From: an uncultured Macellibacteroides sp.
GTDB lineage: Bacteria; Bacteroidota; Bacteroidia; Bacteroidales; Tannerellaceae
Direction of reading: 5' to 3'
Assembly: GCF_963667135.1 (NCBI RefSeq)
Contig: NZ_OY762974.1
Span: 806,001 to 870,000 of the forward strand
Length of the DNA stretch: 64,000 bases
Shown: positions 8,276 through 18,000 of the stretch, piece by piece
How the letters are laid out: every line of letters begins with the position of its first letter
How positions within the stretch are numbered: the first letter of the stretch is position 1
The notes under the pieces: model-generated
Told to the model about the DNA's origin: nothing
The model's database searches: none
The model's input: only the letters and a program-made list of their open reading frames with translations
Position numbers and translations under genes: made by a program

Positions 8276-8713
8276 ATGCTTAAATGTATTACATTCGACG
8301 GAGATTCGTCCACATTGGACACCCTGATGAGCTATTTTGAGAAACTGGACAAGGCTTTGGCCGATGTACACGAAGTATTGCATAAAGAAAGCGCTGAACA
8401 ACCTGTTTTCGTCAAAGAAGGAAACAAAATCATCCGCCTGAAGAAAGAGGAGATTCTTTTTCTGGAAGGATACGGCGATTATGTAAAGATTCACCGCACA
8501 ACCGGGAAACCGCTTCTCTCGCAGGTAAGCCTGAAAAAGTTTGAAGAATGCCTGACAGATGGAAACTTCTGCCGGGTACATCGTTCGTACATTGTTGCGT
8601 TACCTCAGATTAATTACATTGAACGCAAGCGAATCAAGATTGGAAACGATCTGATTCCGATTAGTGAATCGTATATGCCGGCTTTTCTGGACAGGCTGGC
8701 GTTACAGGAATAG
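8276..8713 (+). CDS. LytTR DNA-binding protein with a vestigial receiver segment
   Basis: A 145-aa protein. Residues about 43-140 form a complete LytTR domain (EEILFLEGYGDYVKIH, FCRVHRSYIVALPQINYI). The first 25 residues, MLKCITFDGDSSTLDTLMSYF, look like the beta1-alpha1 start of a response-regulator receiver, but the rest of a receiver, including the phospho-acceptor Asp and the Lys, is absent. It is therefore unlikely to be phosphorylated. It is divergent from the LytS-type kinase operon with the candidate operators between, so it may compete with or assist the full-length regulator. The start is supported by the receiver-like N-terminus. Confidence 0.85.
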   Translation: MLKCITFDGDSSTLDTLMSYFEKLDKALADVHEVLHKESAEQPVFVKEGNKIIRLKKEEILFLEGYGDYVKIHRTTGKPLLSQVSLKKFEECLTDGNFCRVHRSYIVALPQINYIERKRIKIGNDLIPISESYMPAFLDRLALQE

Positions 8714-8720
8714 AAACCAT

Positions 8721-8756
8721 AAAAGGAGGATTGCTTTTAGCAATCCTCCTTTTGCT
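8721..8756. terminator. Bidirectional hairpin terminator
   Basis: Fifteen-bp perfect stem (AAAAGGAGGATTGCT / AGCAATCCTCCTTTT) with a 3-nt loop between the convergent mini-LytTR and outer-membrane protein genes. Confidence 0.88.
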
Positions 8757-9971
8757 TTATAGCTTAACCTTATAGAACAATTCACTAAGCGTATAGGATA
8801 CAGAAAGGCCCAATGCCGACGAACGCAATGTATTACCTGTAAGTTGCGTGTTATCATAAAATAAGGATGTATGCACTCGTCCGTTACTTACAGGAAAACC
8901 TAACCCGGCACTAACCCGCCAGGATATTCCAGATTTACCTGAAACAGACAAATAGGAATTAGATACGCTTACTCCGGCTTTGTATGAAACACGTTTCCAG
9001 TATTTATCCGACGCATAGGTTGCTGGTAAATAGCTGACTCCTGCCTTTACCTCGTGCACATCATTGAATGAAACACGACTATCTCCCGACTCCAGAAGAC
9101 TGTACTGACGAAATGTATAATCGGCTCCATACGTAAAACGTTTATACTTTATGGATGCCCCGACTCCTACAAAAGGAGGAATGTATTGCTTAACCGTCTT
9201 CTCTGTCCGTTCCGTAGAGCTGGAACTAGTAACTACGGTTGTGCTGTTATCCAGAAAAAGCTTTTGCTTGAATCCAAAAGTGAGTCCGACTGTCAGGCCC
9301 AAATCTTTAGCAATCTGTCGATTATACTGCATCCCGAAACGGGCATTAAATGTACTGGTATACATCTTTTGTGTAACAGTCATTGCATCCTGTGTTTCGA
9401 CTTGCGACAAATTACCAAACACGTAACTAACAGTTGCTCCAAGTGAGAGGTGACGCCCCACAAGGATGGCGTTGGAAAGAGAGGCCGTTGATAATCCACC
9501 GCTTCCTTCAAAAGAACTATAATAATAACTTCCGTCGGTTCCCTCTACCGGTTCTTTACTTTGGAAATAGTATCCAACTGTACTGTATGGATACACACCT
9601 GCCGCCATATACCATCGTGGCATGATTCGTCCCCCAAGAGAAAAAGAAGAAAGATTTCCAGAAGCCGCGTTCGTAGATGTTCCGCGAGATTTGTACCATT
9701 CCTGTTTAACAAATGCAGAGGCATCGGCTATAAGACGAAGGCTGTCCAAACCCGTTAATCCAGCCGGATTAACACTATTAATAAACATGGATTCACGCAT
9801 CCCGTTAGAAACTCCCCCCATACCAGCATTCTGACCGTATTGACCATCAATAAGTTCGCCGATGCCAAACATGGAATAAGGAGAGGTTGTCATATCCTGC
9901 CCGGCTACACTGCCAGCCCAAAAGAGGAAGGTCGCCGTAAGGAGTACTTGTATCTTTTTAATAACTTTCAT
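8757..9971 (-). CDS. Outer-membrane beta-barrel protein, FadL/OmpP1-like in outline, family uncertain
   Basis: A 404-aa protein with a signal peptide (cleavage likely after SVAGQ, about residue 25). The mature start has SPYSMFGIGEL and a Gly-rich NAGMGGVSNGM followed by SVNPAGL, a plan typical of long-barrel outer-membrane proteins of Bacteroidota, and the rest is repeated amphipathic strands ending in aromatic residues. Its start overlaps the 3' end of the DUF4270 gene by 14 bp, so the two are probably co-translated and may form a lipoprotein/barrel pair. I cannot name a substrate. Confidence 0.75.
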   Translation of the reverse strand: MKVIKKIQVLLTATFLFWAGSVAGQDMTTSPYSMFGIGELIDGQYGQNAGMGGVSNGMRESMFINSVNPAGLTGLDSLRLIADASAFVKQEWYKSRGTSTNAASGNLSSFSLGGRIMPRWYMAAGVYPYSTVGYYFQSKEPVEGTDGSYYYSSFEGSGGLSTASLSNAILVGRHLSLGATVSYVFGNLSQVETQDAMTVTQKMYTSTFNARFGMQYNRQIAKDLGLTVGLTFGFKQKLFLDNSTTVVTSSSSTERTEKTVKQYIPPFVGVGASIKYKRFTYGADYTFRQYSLLESGDSRVSFNDVHEVKAGVSYLPATYASDKYWKRVSYKAGVSVSNSYLSVSGKSGISWRVSAGLGFPVSNGRVHTSLFYDNTQLTGNTLRSSALGLSVSYTLSELFYKVKL

Positions 9972-11271
9972 AAATGGTGTATGTTAACTGCAATGTGATA
10001 GGATTCTTTCCTTTCTGACTCGAGAAAGTAAGATTATTAAAAGTAGAGTTATATTTTGCGGAAGGAAATACCAGTTGAAGATTATGCTTGTTTGTTCCAA
10101 TTGCCCCCAGCTCTTCCTTCATGAAGGTTGATACATCAAAATAGTAATAAGTCTTCTCACGAAAAGTATCATCCTTAACCAAGACACCCCCCTGAACCTG
10201 GGTTCCAAGGTAATCTGTAACAGCCTCCGTGACAACATTATTTTCGTCAGCAATATAGAGATATATACTATCCGGGAGAGAGTTGAATTCAGAATAGGTA
10301 TCGACCTGGGGATAGATGCGCAAGATGGCATTCTGCACGTCGACCTGCACTCCTTGCTGCATGATGTTGTTAAGGTGTGGAAACTCAAGTCTTGTATACC
10401 AGCCTAACCCGCCAAAAAGCATACCACGGTCGCCTAACTGAGCAGACGAGACTTCTTCATTTTTGGTAGCCACCGCGGGTAACAATGTGCCGGACCTATC
10501 ATGGTCAAAATGATTAAACTGCGTAGTCGTATTGGGAGAAAATACCAATGTTTGCGGATTTTCAAGTTCATCTTTAACGTGATAATACAGAGTGATAACC
10601 GACAATGTATCACCCACCGAAAACCCTAACAGATTTTTACTTGAGGCATCTGGCACCACAGCTATCCCCTTGAAATAGTCTTCGAACTTATCCACCGAAA
10701 CGGCTTCGGACCGGTTATGAAAACTGGTGAGCAATTGCCGCCCCAATTCGTCCGATAAACGAATTTCCACTGGCTCGCCACGCCCGGGATGGGGCTTGAA
10801 TGTTTTCTTACCCAACGCTTCCGTACCGTAAGCAAAAGATGCGTTGGAATAAAGATAATCGTTGTCGTTAAGTACCACCTTTTCTTTCAGGGGATAAACA
10901 GACAGCGTCTGCATGAGCGTTGTATCGCCCAGGTAGTAACCATTGTAATGAAGAGTGAGCATGAGCGAATCGAGTATTACAGTCTCTTCAATATCGGTAC
11001 CATAGGCTGGACGCTCGTAAGGAATGTAACTCATGGAAGTAACAGTTCCCCATAATGGGTGCGTATACTGTCCCAACAGTACGGTGTTGGTGCCGGAAGT
11101 CTCCAGGGAGTCTATCCGGACATTGGTAACGGTAACCGTGCTGGTATCGGCTGTAACGTTGCGGAAGGAAGAATCGACCAGGCTTTCTCCGAAAGTTGCA
11201 CTTTCGTCGTAACAGGATGAAAGTCCGGCAAACATAATTATCAGTCCGGCAAATGTAAGGAATGTGCGCAT
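9958..11271 (-). CDS. DUF4270-like outer-membrane/surface lipoprotein
   Basis: A 437-aa protein starting MRTFLTFAGL with a lipobox ending in C20 (FAGLSSC) followed by acidic residues. The early motif TFGESLVDSS, then strands on the SLMLTLHYNGYYLGDTT pattern and a C-terminal region with NLQLVFP match my memory of the DUF4270 family, which has no established function. The start at 11271 was chosen because the 38 residues upstream would precede the signal peptide. It is first in an operon with the barrel protein and is divergent from the kelch lipoprotein gene. Confidence 0.75.
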   Translation of the reverse strand: MRTFLTFAGLIIMFAGLSSCYDESATFGESLVDSSFRNVTADTSTVTVTNVRIDSLETSGTNTVLLGQYTHPLWGTVTSMSYIPYERPAYGTDIEETVILDSLMLTLHYNGYYLGDTTLMQTLSVYPLKEKVVLNDNDYLYSNASFAYGTEALGKKTFKPHPGRGEPVEIRLSDELGRQLLTSFHNRSEAVSVDKFEDYFKGIAVVPDASSKNLLGFSVGDTLSVITLYYHVKDELENPQTLVFSPNTTTQFNHFDHDRSGTLLPAVATKNEEVSSAQLGDRGMLFGGLGWYTRLEFPHLNNIMQQGVQVDVQNAILRIYPQVDTYSEFNSLPDSIYLYIADENNVVTEAVTDYLGTQVQGGVLVKDDTFREKTYYYFDVSTFMKEELGAIGTNKHNLQLVFPSAKYNSTFNNLTFSSQKGKNPITLQLTYTIYESY

Positions 11272-11462
11272 ATACCTATATTTAACTTTTGGTCGCAAAT
11301 AACGGAGTTTCGGCTTCTGCATGCAACTTGAACTTGCAGATACCCCTTCCGAATCCATCAAAAGGGAATTAAAGCAGGTGAGCAAGGCAAAGCATCTGTT
11401 AAAGGTGTTTGGCGAACAGGCAACGTGTTTGACCGATTCAAAAACACTGCCTACCGATTAGA

Positions 11463-11494
11463 TTTGTAGCGATGGGCTTATCTCCTTTCATTTG
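11463..11494 (+). promoter_or_regulatory. Putative promoter of the kelch/DUF4907 operon
   Basis: TTTG (11463-11466), 20-bp spacer, TTCATTTG (11487-11494). The start codon is about 30 bp downstream. Confidence 0.55.
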
Positions 11495-11523
11495 CGGCAG
11501 AAAAATTGATACAGAAAACGTAT

Positions 11524-12525
11524 ATGAGACACAAAAAATTAGTGACAATCCTGCTGGCGATGCTCCCATTTGTTTTTGGAGCTTGCAGCAGCGACGACGA
11601 CGATGATTTAATTGGTACCTGGTACCGGGTATCCGATCTAGACGGTTTGGCGCGTAGCGACGCCTCGTCGTTCACGATTGGGAATAAAGGATATCTTGTA
11701 TGTGGTTATGATGGAAAAGACAGACTTTCTGATTTATGGGAATATGATATGGATCAGGATTCCTGGACACAGAAAGCTTCATTCCCTGGTACAGCGCGTA
11801 ACTCTGCCGTGAGTTTTGCTGTAAACGGTAAAGGTTATCTGGGTACCGGATACGATGGTGAAAATTACCTGAAAGATTTTTGGGAATACGATCCAACAAG
11901 TAATTCATGGACACAACGGGCTGATTTCCCAGGTTCTGCACGATATGGAGCAGTAGCCTTCGGGGCAAATAACAAAGGATATATTGGCTGCGGGTACGAT
12001 GGAAATTACCTGAAAGACTTTTATGCATTTAATCCGTCGTCCAACACATGGGACCAGATAATCAGTATTGGTGGTTCAAAGCGTATGGGAGCTACGTCTT
12101 TTGTAATTGATAATGTGGCATACGTTGTATGCGGTCAGAATAACGGTGAATATGTAGACGATTTCTGGAAGTATGATGCTCAAAGCGGACAATGGACTCA
12201 GCTTAGAGATATAACGGATACTTCGGACGACGACTACGATGATGATTACAGTATTGTTCGTACTAACGGCGTTGCTTTCGTGATTGATGGTGCAGCTTAT
12301 TTTGCTTGTGGTGAAAGCGGAAGCGTACGCAGTGATACATGGAAATACTACCCCTCAACCGATTTGTGGGAGAATGTTTCGAAGTTTAAGGGAACAGCGC
12401 GAACAGCTACTGTTTCTTTCTCTACAGGAGAAAGAGGTTTTGTGGTAACCGGGAAAAGCAGTACATACCGCTTTGATGACATTTGGGAATTACACCCATA
12501 TGAATATGACGATGATGAGTATTAA
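11524..12525 (+). CDS. Kelch-repeat beta-propeller lipoprotein
   Basis: A 333-aa lipoprotein (C21 in VFGAC, then SSDDDDD). Six kelch blades follow, each beginning with a small-residue/R motif (LARSDA, TARNSA, SARYGA, SKRMGA, IVRTNG, TARTAT), a GY/AY beta-strand ending in GYDG or similar, and a closing D-x-W-x-Y/W-x-x pair, so a six-bladed propeller is expected. An acidic insertion (DTSDDDYDDDY) lies between blades 4 and 5 and the protein ends in an acidic tail, possibly Ca2+-binding. It is probably exposed at the periplasmic or outer surface. The ATG at 11524 directly precedes the signal peptide. The DUF4907 gene overlaps its 3' end. Confidence 0.88.
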   Translation: MRHKKLVTILLAMLPFVFGACSSDDDDDLIGTWYRVSDLDGLARSDASSFTIGNKGYLVCGYDGKDRLSDLWEYDMDQDSWTQKASFPGTARNSAVSFAVNGKGYLGTGYDGENYLKDFWEYDPTSNSWTQRADFPGSARYGAVAFGANNKGYIGCGYDGNYLKDFYAFNPSSNTWDQIISIGGSKRMGATSFVIDNVAYVVCGQNNGEYVDDFWKYDAQSGQWTQLRDITDTSDDDYDDDYSIVRTNGVAFVIDGAAYFACGESGSVRSDTWKYYPSTDLWENVSKFKGTARTATVSFSTGERGFVVTGKSSTYRFDDIWELHPYEYDDDEY

Positions 12526-12850
12526 AGGTAGAAAGGCCCTTTGGGGCCTGCTACTGCTTCCGGTACTACTATTGATTTTCTTTATTTTTTCCGGAGAACT
12601 GGGAACTTCGGAAACATCTCAGCCTACGTTACAGACAGTTCGTTCGATGGACGGATGGGGTTACCAGATTAGTCTTAATAAAAAGATCTTAATCAACCAG
12701 CCAACCATCCCTGCTATTGACACTGTGATGGCTTTCCCTACAGAAAAAGCGGCTGCGGCCGTGGGAAAAATCGTTTTGAAAAAGGTGAAGAATCACAAGA
12801 ATTTCACTGTAACGAAGGATGAGGTTGAGCACACTCTCTCTCTTTTTTAA
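12515..12850 (+). CDS. DUF4907-like membrane-anchored small protein
   Basis: A 111-aa protein with an N-terminal membrane anchor or signal (LLLLPVLLLIFFIFS) and a compact domain with WGYQISLNKKILINQPTIPAI, an FPTEKAAAAVGKIV helix and a final TVTKDEVEHTL. This layout fits DUF4907 as I remember it, a family of unknown function found next to kelch proteins in Bacteroidota. Two adjacent in-frame ATGs (12512 and 12515) both overlap the kelch gene end by 11-14 nt, indicating translational coupling; an upstream ATG at 12473 is less likely. Confidence 0.7.
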   Translation: MSIKGRKALWGLLLLPVLLLIFFIFSGELGTSETSQPTLQTVRSMDGWGYQISLNKKILINQPTIPAIDTVMAFPTEKAAAAVGKIVLKKVKNHKNFTVTKDEVEHTLSLF

Positions 12851-12868
12851 ATAAAAGGTTCTATACTG

Positions 12869-12905
12869 GGAGGGCTGGCTAGGGGTTAGTCGGCTCTCTA
12901 TTTCT
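12869..12905 (+). terminator. Terminator of the kelch operon (copy A of a repeated hairpin)
   Basis: Eleven-bp stem with several G-U pairs (12869-12879 with 12889-12899) and the 9-nt loop TAGGGGTTA, followed by a T-rich run. Its core is almost the same as the hairpin at 23461-23491 at the far end of the PUL. Confidence 0.65.
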
Positions 12906-12960
12906 TTTAAGAATACTTTACATTATTTTCATTTATACATCTACCTTACCAAAAAAAGAC

Positions 12961-12968
12961 TACCTTTG
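12961..12968 (+). promoter_or_regulatory. -7 element for the ECF sigma gene
   Basis: TACCTTTG, a perfect TAnnTTTG, preceding the sigma gene by 110 bp. No TTTG at -33, so the promoter may be weak or activated. Confidence 0.5.
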
Positions 12969-13078
12969 CCACATCTATAAAAATAAACCAGGTAGGTTGC
13001 CTTATTTGCTAAACACTATTTTTGATTAATAATAAAAACCCGCTTTCTGTTAAAGGACGAGGGGGAATTACGTGCAGG

Positions 13079-13678
13079 ATGAAACAACGGGATCTATCGT
13101 ACGAATTGTATCTGTTGAACGGGTTGCGGAAAGGCGACCAAAATGCTTTTTCTACCCTGTTTACTATCTATTACAAAGACTTGGTTATGTTTGGCGGTAA
13201 TTTTCTGACTAACAGAAAGGATTGTGAAGATATTGTCCAATCTATTTTTCTAAAGCTGTGGAACGACCGCGAAGTAATAAAAATTGAAACTGCACTAAAG
13301 TCTTATTTGCTTACAGCCGTTCGTAATGGTTGTCTGAATGAATTACGCCGCAAAGGAAGTAATCAGGAAGATTTATCCGTAGCAGAACAAGAACTTAACG
13401 GAGTAATGAATGAGTATGATACAGCAAACTATATCCTTTATTCGGACCTGAATCAACAATTGGAAATGGCTTTGAGCAAGTTATCGCCTGCAGTGCGTGA
13501 AACCTTCGAACTTAATAAGTTTGAAGGGCTTCGATATAAAGAGATAGCCGAGCGACTGAGCGTTTCTGAACGAACTGTAGAGGTTCGCATAGCCAATGCT
13601 TTAAAATTTCTGCGTGTTAGTCTTAAAGAGTTTTATATGTTTACTTCATTCCTTTTTATCAATTATATTATTAAATAA
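13079..13678 (+). CDS. RNA polymerase ECF sigma factor (sigma-70 family, Bacteroides PUL type)
   Basis: A 199-aa ECF sigma factor. Region 2 covers about residues 22-90, with the core-binding/-10-recognition segment NFLTNRKDCEDIVQSIFLKLW; region 4 covers about 128-180, with helix-turn-helix LRYKEIAERLSVSERTVEVRIANALK. No region 3 is present, as expected. The ATG at 13079 gives the usual length for the family; an upstream ATG at 13022 is also in frame. It is followed by its FecR-type anti-sigma gene and then susC/susD, and should activate that PUL upon a signal passed from the SusC-type transporter. Confidence 0.92.
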   Translation: MKQRDLSYELYLLNGLRKGDQNAFSTLFTIYYKDLVMFGGNFLTNRKDCEDIVQSIFLKLWNDREVIKIETALKSYLLTAVRNGCLNELRRKGSNQEDLSVAEQELNGVMNEYDTANYILYSDLNQQLEMALSKLSPAVRETFELNKFEGLRYKEIAERLSVSERTVEVRIANALKFLRVSLKEFYMFTSFLFINYIIK

Positions 13679-13688
13679 TGTTATAGCT

Positions 13689-13725
13689 ATGTGGAAAAAC
13701 AGGACTAATCTGTCTTATTTGTAAG
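13689..13725 (+). promoter_or_regulatory. Bipartite repeated element upstream of fecR (copy 1), candidate ECF-sigma site
   Basis: ATGTGG (13689-13694), then 15 bp with CAG at its sixth base, then CTGTCTTATTTGTA (13710-13723). The same arrangement recurs before susC at 14772-14806 with identical spacing. It ends about 11 nt before the fecR ATG, which would give a very short leader if it is a promoter. Confidence 0.6.
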
Positions 13726-13734
13726 AATATTGGC

Positions 13735-14754
13735 ATGAACACAGACAATTCTATAGAATCCCTTATTATAAAGTTTCTCTCCGGGCAGGCTTCTGCCGAG
13801 GAGAAGGAACTACTCATCTCATGGATAAAAGAGAGTCCAGAGAACCGTTTGCAGTTTAAAGAATTACAAAATATATGGCAAGGGCTCAATCCTCCCTTTG
13901 ATCCTAATGAGATTGAAGTTGAGGCAGTTCAAAAAGGCCTTTTGAAAAAAATAAATAAACGTCTTTGGCAACAGCATCCGCTAATGATATTCTGGCAGCG
14001 AACAGCTGCTATTCTGATAATCCCCCTAATACTTACAGTTATTTATCTGTTGGCATCCCATGAGCCGGAAAAGGTAACCTTTCAGGAAATCTTTGCTCCC
14101 TACGGAACTTACACCCAAGTTAATCTGCCTGATGATTCCAAGGTTTGGTTGAATGCAGGAAGTTCTATTAAGTACCCTACCCGCTTTAAAAAAGGATCGA
14201 GAGAAGTCTCTTTGAATGGCGAAGCCTATTTTGAAGTTGAGTCTGACCGGAAAAACCCGTTTACCGTTCATACGAGTCATGTAAATGTACGTGCCACAGG
14301 AACTGCCTTTAATGTAGAGGCTTATCCAACTGATTCGATTGCGTCAGTTACTATGGTACGCGGAAAATTAGGTGTTACAATGAATAATCAAAGCCAGATA
14401 GGCTTAATTCCTGGCGAGCGGGCTTCGTTTAATAAAAACACCTTACAGTGTAGAATTGAAAAAACCGATCCTTATAAATGGTATGCCTGGAAAGATGGTT
14501 TAATGGTATTCCGGGATGATCCCTTAGAATATGTGTTCAAGCGTCTGGGACAGACGTTTAATGTTGAAATAAAAGTGATGGACAAAGAGATTGCCAATCA
14601 ACTCTATCGCGCTACTTTCAGAGAAGAATCTCTAAGTGAAATACTTCGTTTGCTAAAAATATCAGCTCCGATAAGATATGTCGATCATGATCAAGATCCG
14701 ACATCCAATAATAGTTTAAGAAAGCGAAAACTGGAAGTTTATAAATTGAATTAA
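13735..14754 (+). CDS. FecR-family anti-sigma factor
   Basis: A 339-aa inner-membrane protein. The cytoplasmic N-terminal part (1-88, with FLSGQASAEEKELLISWI) binds the sigma factor, a single membrane helix covers about 90-107, the FecR domain about 115-215 (VNLPDDSKVWLNAGSSIKYP, VRGKLGV), and a DUF4974 domain about 258-315 (FRDDPLEYVFKRLGQTFNVEI). In this family the periplasmic part reads the state of the STN-bearing SusC transporter and releases the sigma factor. It lies 56 bp after the sigma gene, with the repeated bipartite element in the gap. Confidence 0.93.
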   Translation: MNTDNSIESLIIKFLSGQASAEEKELLISWIKESPENRLQFKELQNIWQGLNPPFDPNEIEVEAVQKGLLKKINKRLWQQHPLMIFWQRTAAILIIPLILTVIYLLASHEPEKVTFQEIFAPYGTYTQVNLPDDSKVWLNAGSSIKYPTRFKKGSREVSLNGEAYFEVESDRKNPFTVHTSHVNVRATGTAFNVEAYPTDSIASVTMVRGKLGVTMNNQSQIGLIPGERASFNKNTLQCRIEKTDPYKWYAWKDGLMVFRDDPLEYVFKRLGQTFNVEIKVMDKEIANQLYRATFREESLSEILRLLKISAPIRYVDHDQDPTSNNSLRKRKLEVYKLN

Positions 14755-14771
14755 AAAAATCACATTTTTGA

Positions 14772-14807
14772 ATGTGGCTTTTCAGCTTCCGACTGTCTTA
14801 TATGTAG
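14772..14807 (+). promoter_or_regulatory. Bipartite repeated element upstream of susC (copy 2), candidate ECF-sigma promoter
   Basis: ATGTGG (14772-14777), 15 bp containing CAG at the same offset, then CTGTCTTATATGTA (14793-14806). The leader to the susC ATG would be about 190 nt. A small hairpin CACATT/AATGTG (14761-14776) overlaps the left half and may terminate read-through from fecR. Confidence 0.65.
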
Positions 14808-15001
14808 ATGTAAAGAAAATTTAACCTTATTTACTATTTAAACTTGTAGCCTATGGTATAAAGAATAGCGTCGCTTAATAAATGAGTCCGGCTAAATTAA
14901 AACAAGAGAAGGGAAGGTCTCGTACACCCTCCCTCCTAAATGCTTAGCTTGACTAAAAAGATTATCGTTAACCAGATTTTTCAAACCTAACACACAAAAA
15001 T

Positions 15002-18000
15002 ATGAATTCAGTTTCGATTTATGAAATCAAACGGCAAGTATTTGCTTCTAAACAATTTCGTATTATGAGATTATGTTTATTATTCCTGCTTTGTGGTATC
15101 CTACAAGGAATGGCATCAAACACCTACTCGCAGACAACCACACTCTCTATGAAGCTTTCCGATGTTACAATTGAAGAGGTTCTCAATCAAATTGAAGAAC
15201 AGTCGGATTTCCGCTTCTTGTATAATAAAAAAATGGTAAACGTTGCAAATAAAGTAAACGTTTCGGTTAAAAAGAAAAATATCACAGAAATTCTGGATAA
15301 TATTTTCGCCGGTGAAGATGTGACCTATACTATCAGCAACAGGCAAATTGTGCTGAGCCGGAAAAATGATATTGCGACTGTTGCTCAACAAGCTAAAAAA
15401 GTAACTGGTGTTGTAACAGACAAATCCGGCGAAGTTGTCATTGGCGCTAATATTATAGTAAAAGGAACACAAAATGGGGTTATTACCGATTTGGATGGAA
15501 AATTCTCCATCGAAGTTCCTTCGGGTAATGCTATTCTCGTGGTTTCTTACATTGGTTTTAAACCTCAGGAAGTAGCAGTCTCCAACCGTTCGGTTGTAGA
15601 CGTAGTACTTGCTTCTTCCGTTGAAGAATTAGACGAAATAGTAGTAACCGCCATGGGTATCAAACGCGAAAAGAAAGCATTGGGTTACGCAATGCAAGAA
15701 ATCAAAACAGATGCCTTGACGGAAAACCGCTCAGAAAGTGTAGCAAATATGCTGCAAGGTAAGGTTGCAGGTGTTCAGATCAACCAATCTACAACAGGTA
15801 TGGGAGGTTCTACACGTGTTGTTTTACGTGGTACAAGCTCTTTAAGCGGAAAGAACCAACCATTATGGGTAGTAGACGGTATTCCTGTTAGCGACAATCA
15901 AACAGGTACAGCCAGCCAGTGGGGCGGGGTCGACTATTCTGGTGCAGCTTCTGAAATCAACCCTGAAGACATTGAAAGCATTTCTGTATTGAAAGGTGCC
16001 AATGCGGCTGCCATGTACGGTTCTCGTGCACAAAACGGTGCTATTATCGTTACTACCAAAAAAGGTAAAAGCGGTGCGCTTCAGATCGAATACAACGGGA
16101 ACTTGAACTTCAGTCAGGCTTATAACCCTTACGAATACCAGAACGTATACGGACAGGGTTCAGGCGGGGTGTTCTCTGCAAATGCTAAAGGTAGCTGGGG
16201 TCCTAAAATGGATGGAACTACGACTGTTGCCAACTGGCGTAATGAATTTTACGGAGACTCTAATTATAATGATTATGCAATGACTCCGCAAAAAGATTAT
16301 ATATCTGATTTCTATCGTACGGGGGCTAACTACACAAACACATTGACAGCTTCGGGCGGTACAGAAAATCTAACGTCCAGATTTGCATTCTCGGATGCAA
16401 GAAATCAAGGCATTACGCCCAATCATCAGCTAAATCGTCAATATTATGATATGAATACACAATTCACCAGCAAGTTTATCGATTTGAGTGCTAAAATTAA
16501 CTTCATGCGCCAGAAAGGGATGAACCGTCCAGCTCAAGGTGAATACGGTGTGATGAAAATGTTAGTCAACATGCCAAGAAGTATTCGGTTACAGGACTTG
16601 CAGAATCCGGTAGGTCAGGACGGTCATATTGTTAACTGGACAGGCCCTAACAACGAATATCTGAATCCCTACGCATTAACATTACCTGCTAACGGTAATA
16701 GAGATTCACGTAATCGTTTGATCGGAAAAGTTCAGATGACTGCTAAGTTTACTGATTATCTGAGAATGACAGGACGTGTAGGGATTGACTGGTATAACGA
16801 TCAGATCAAGAGTTACAATACTTACGTACAATCTTCACAGACTTCCGACGGAAGCCAGTATTGGAATACTCAGGCAACGAATCAGGAATTCAACGCCGAC
16901 CTTATATTAAACTTCGACAAACGTTTCAACGACTTTAACATTACGGCTAACTTCGGAACTGCTACTACCAGCTATTCATGGAACAATCTTTCTGGTTCAT
17001 CCGGTATATTCAACATTCCTTACCTTATAGCCATTGCAAACGGAAGAAACCAGACAGTATCAGAAGGTTACACAAAAAAACGTGTAAATTCGGTATTAGG
17101 TAATGCAACCGTTGGTTACAAGAGTATGGTTTATGTAGACGTTACAGCTCGTAACGACTGGTCTTCTACATTACCTTCCAGCAACTGGTCTTACTTCTAC
17201 CCATCTGTAAGTTTGTCCGGTATCATTTCAGAAATGGTAACTCTTCCGGAACAGATCTCTTATATGAAGGTACGCGGATCATGGGCTAAAGTTGGTAACG
17301 ACACCAATCCGTATGCATTAAGCAATGTATATTCTTTAGGTAAAACAAACGGAAATATTCTGAATGCACTAACATCCTCTACCTACCCTCTTTACAACTT
17401 AAAACCAGAAGAAACAAATTCTTCTGAAATTGGTTTTGAAATGCGTATGTTTAAGGGTCGTGTAGGTTTGGATGCAACATACTATAATTCTAACACAATC
17501 AACCAGATTCTGAGTGTAACAATGCCCGGATCATCCGGTTATGAACTGAAAACCATCAATGCAGGTAAAATGTCCAGCCACGGTTGGGAAGTTATGTTAA
17601 CTGGTACTCCTATTCAGACAAAAGACTGGAACTGGGATGTAACGTTGAACTGGGGTCTTAACCGTACTACGTGTGTGGAATTAGATCCTACATTGAAACG
17701 TTTCGTTATTGGTGAAACCCGCGTTGGTAAAGTTGTTGTAGATGAAGGTGGCAGATTTGGCGACATCGTATCAAAAGCTTACAAACGTAATGCAGACGGA
17801 CGCATCCTGATTGGAGACAATGGTATGCCTATCTCAGAAACTGATAAGGTAATAGGTAATATGACTCCTGACTGGACAGGTTCTTTCTCAACCTCTTTAA
17901 GATACAAAAACGTTGTATTTAACGCATTAGTAGACATGCATGCAGGAGGCGATTTCATCTCTACTACAGATATGTATGCTTGCACTGCCGGTACTTCTGC

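Noticed and set aside
8216..8581. 121-codon minus-strand open frame over the mini-LytTR gene
   Set aside because: The opposite strand has an intact LytTR domain; this frame is its shadow.
8757..9971. PorV, the type IX secretion shuttle, as identity of the 404-aa barrel
   Set aside because: The start does not show the PorV pattern I know and the gene is coupled to a DUF4270 lipoprotein, not to type IX genes.
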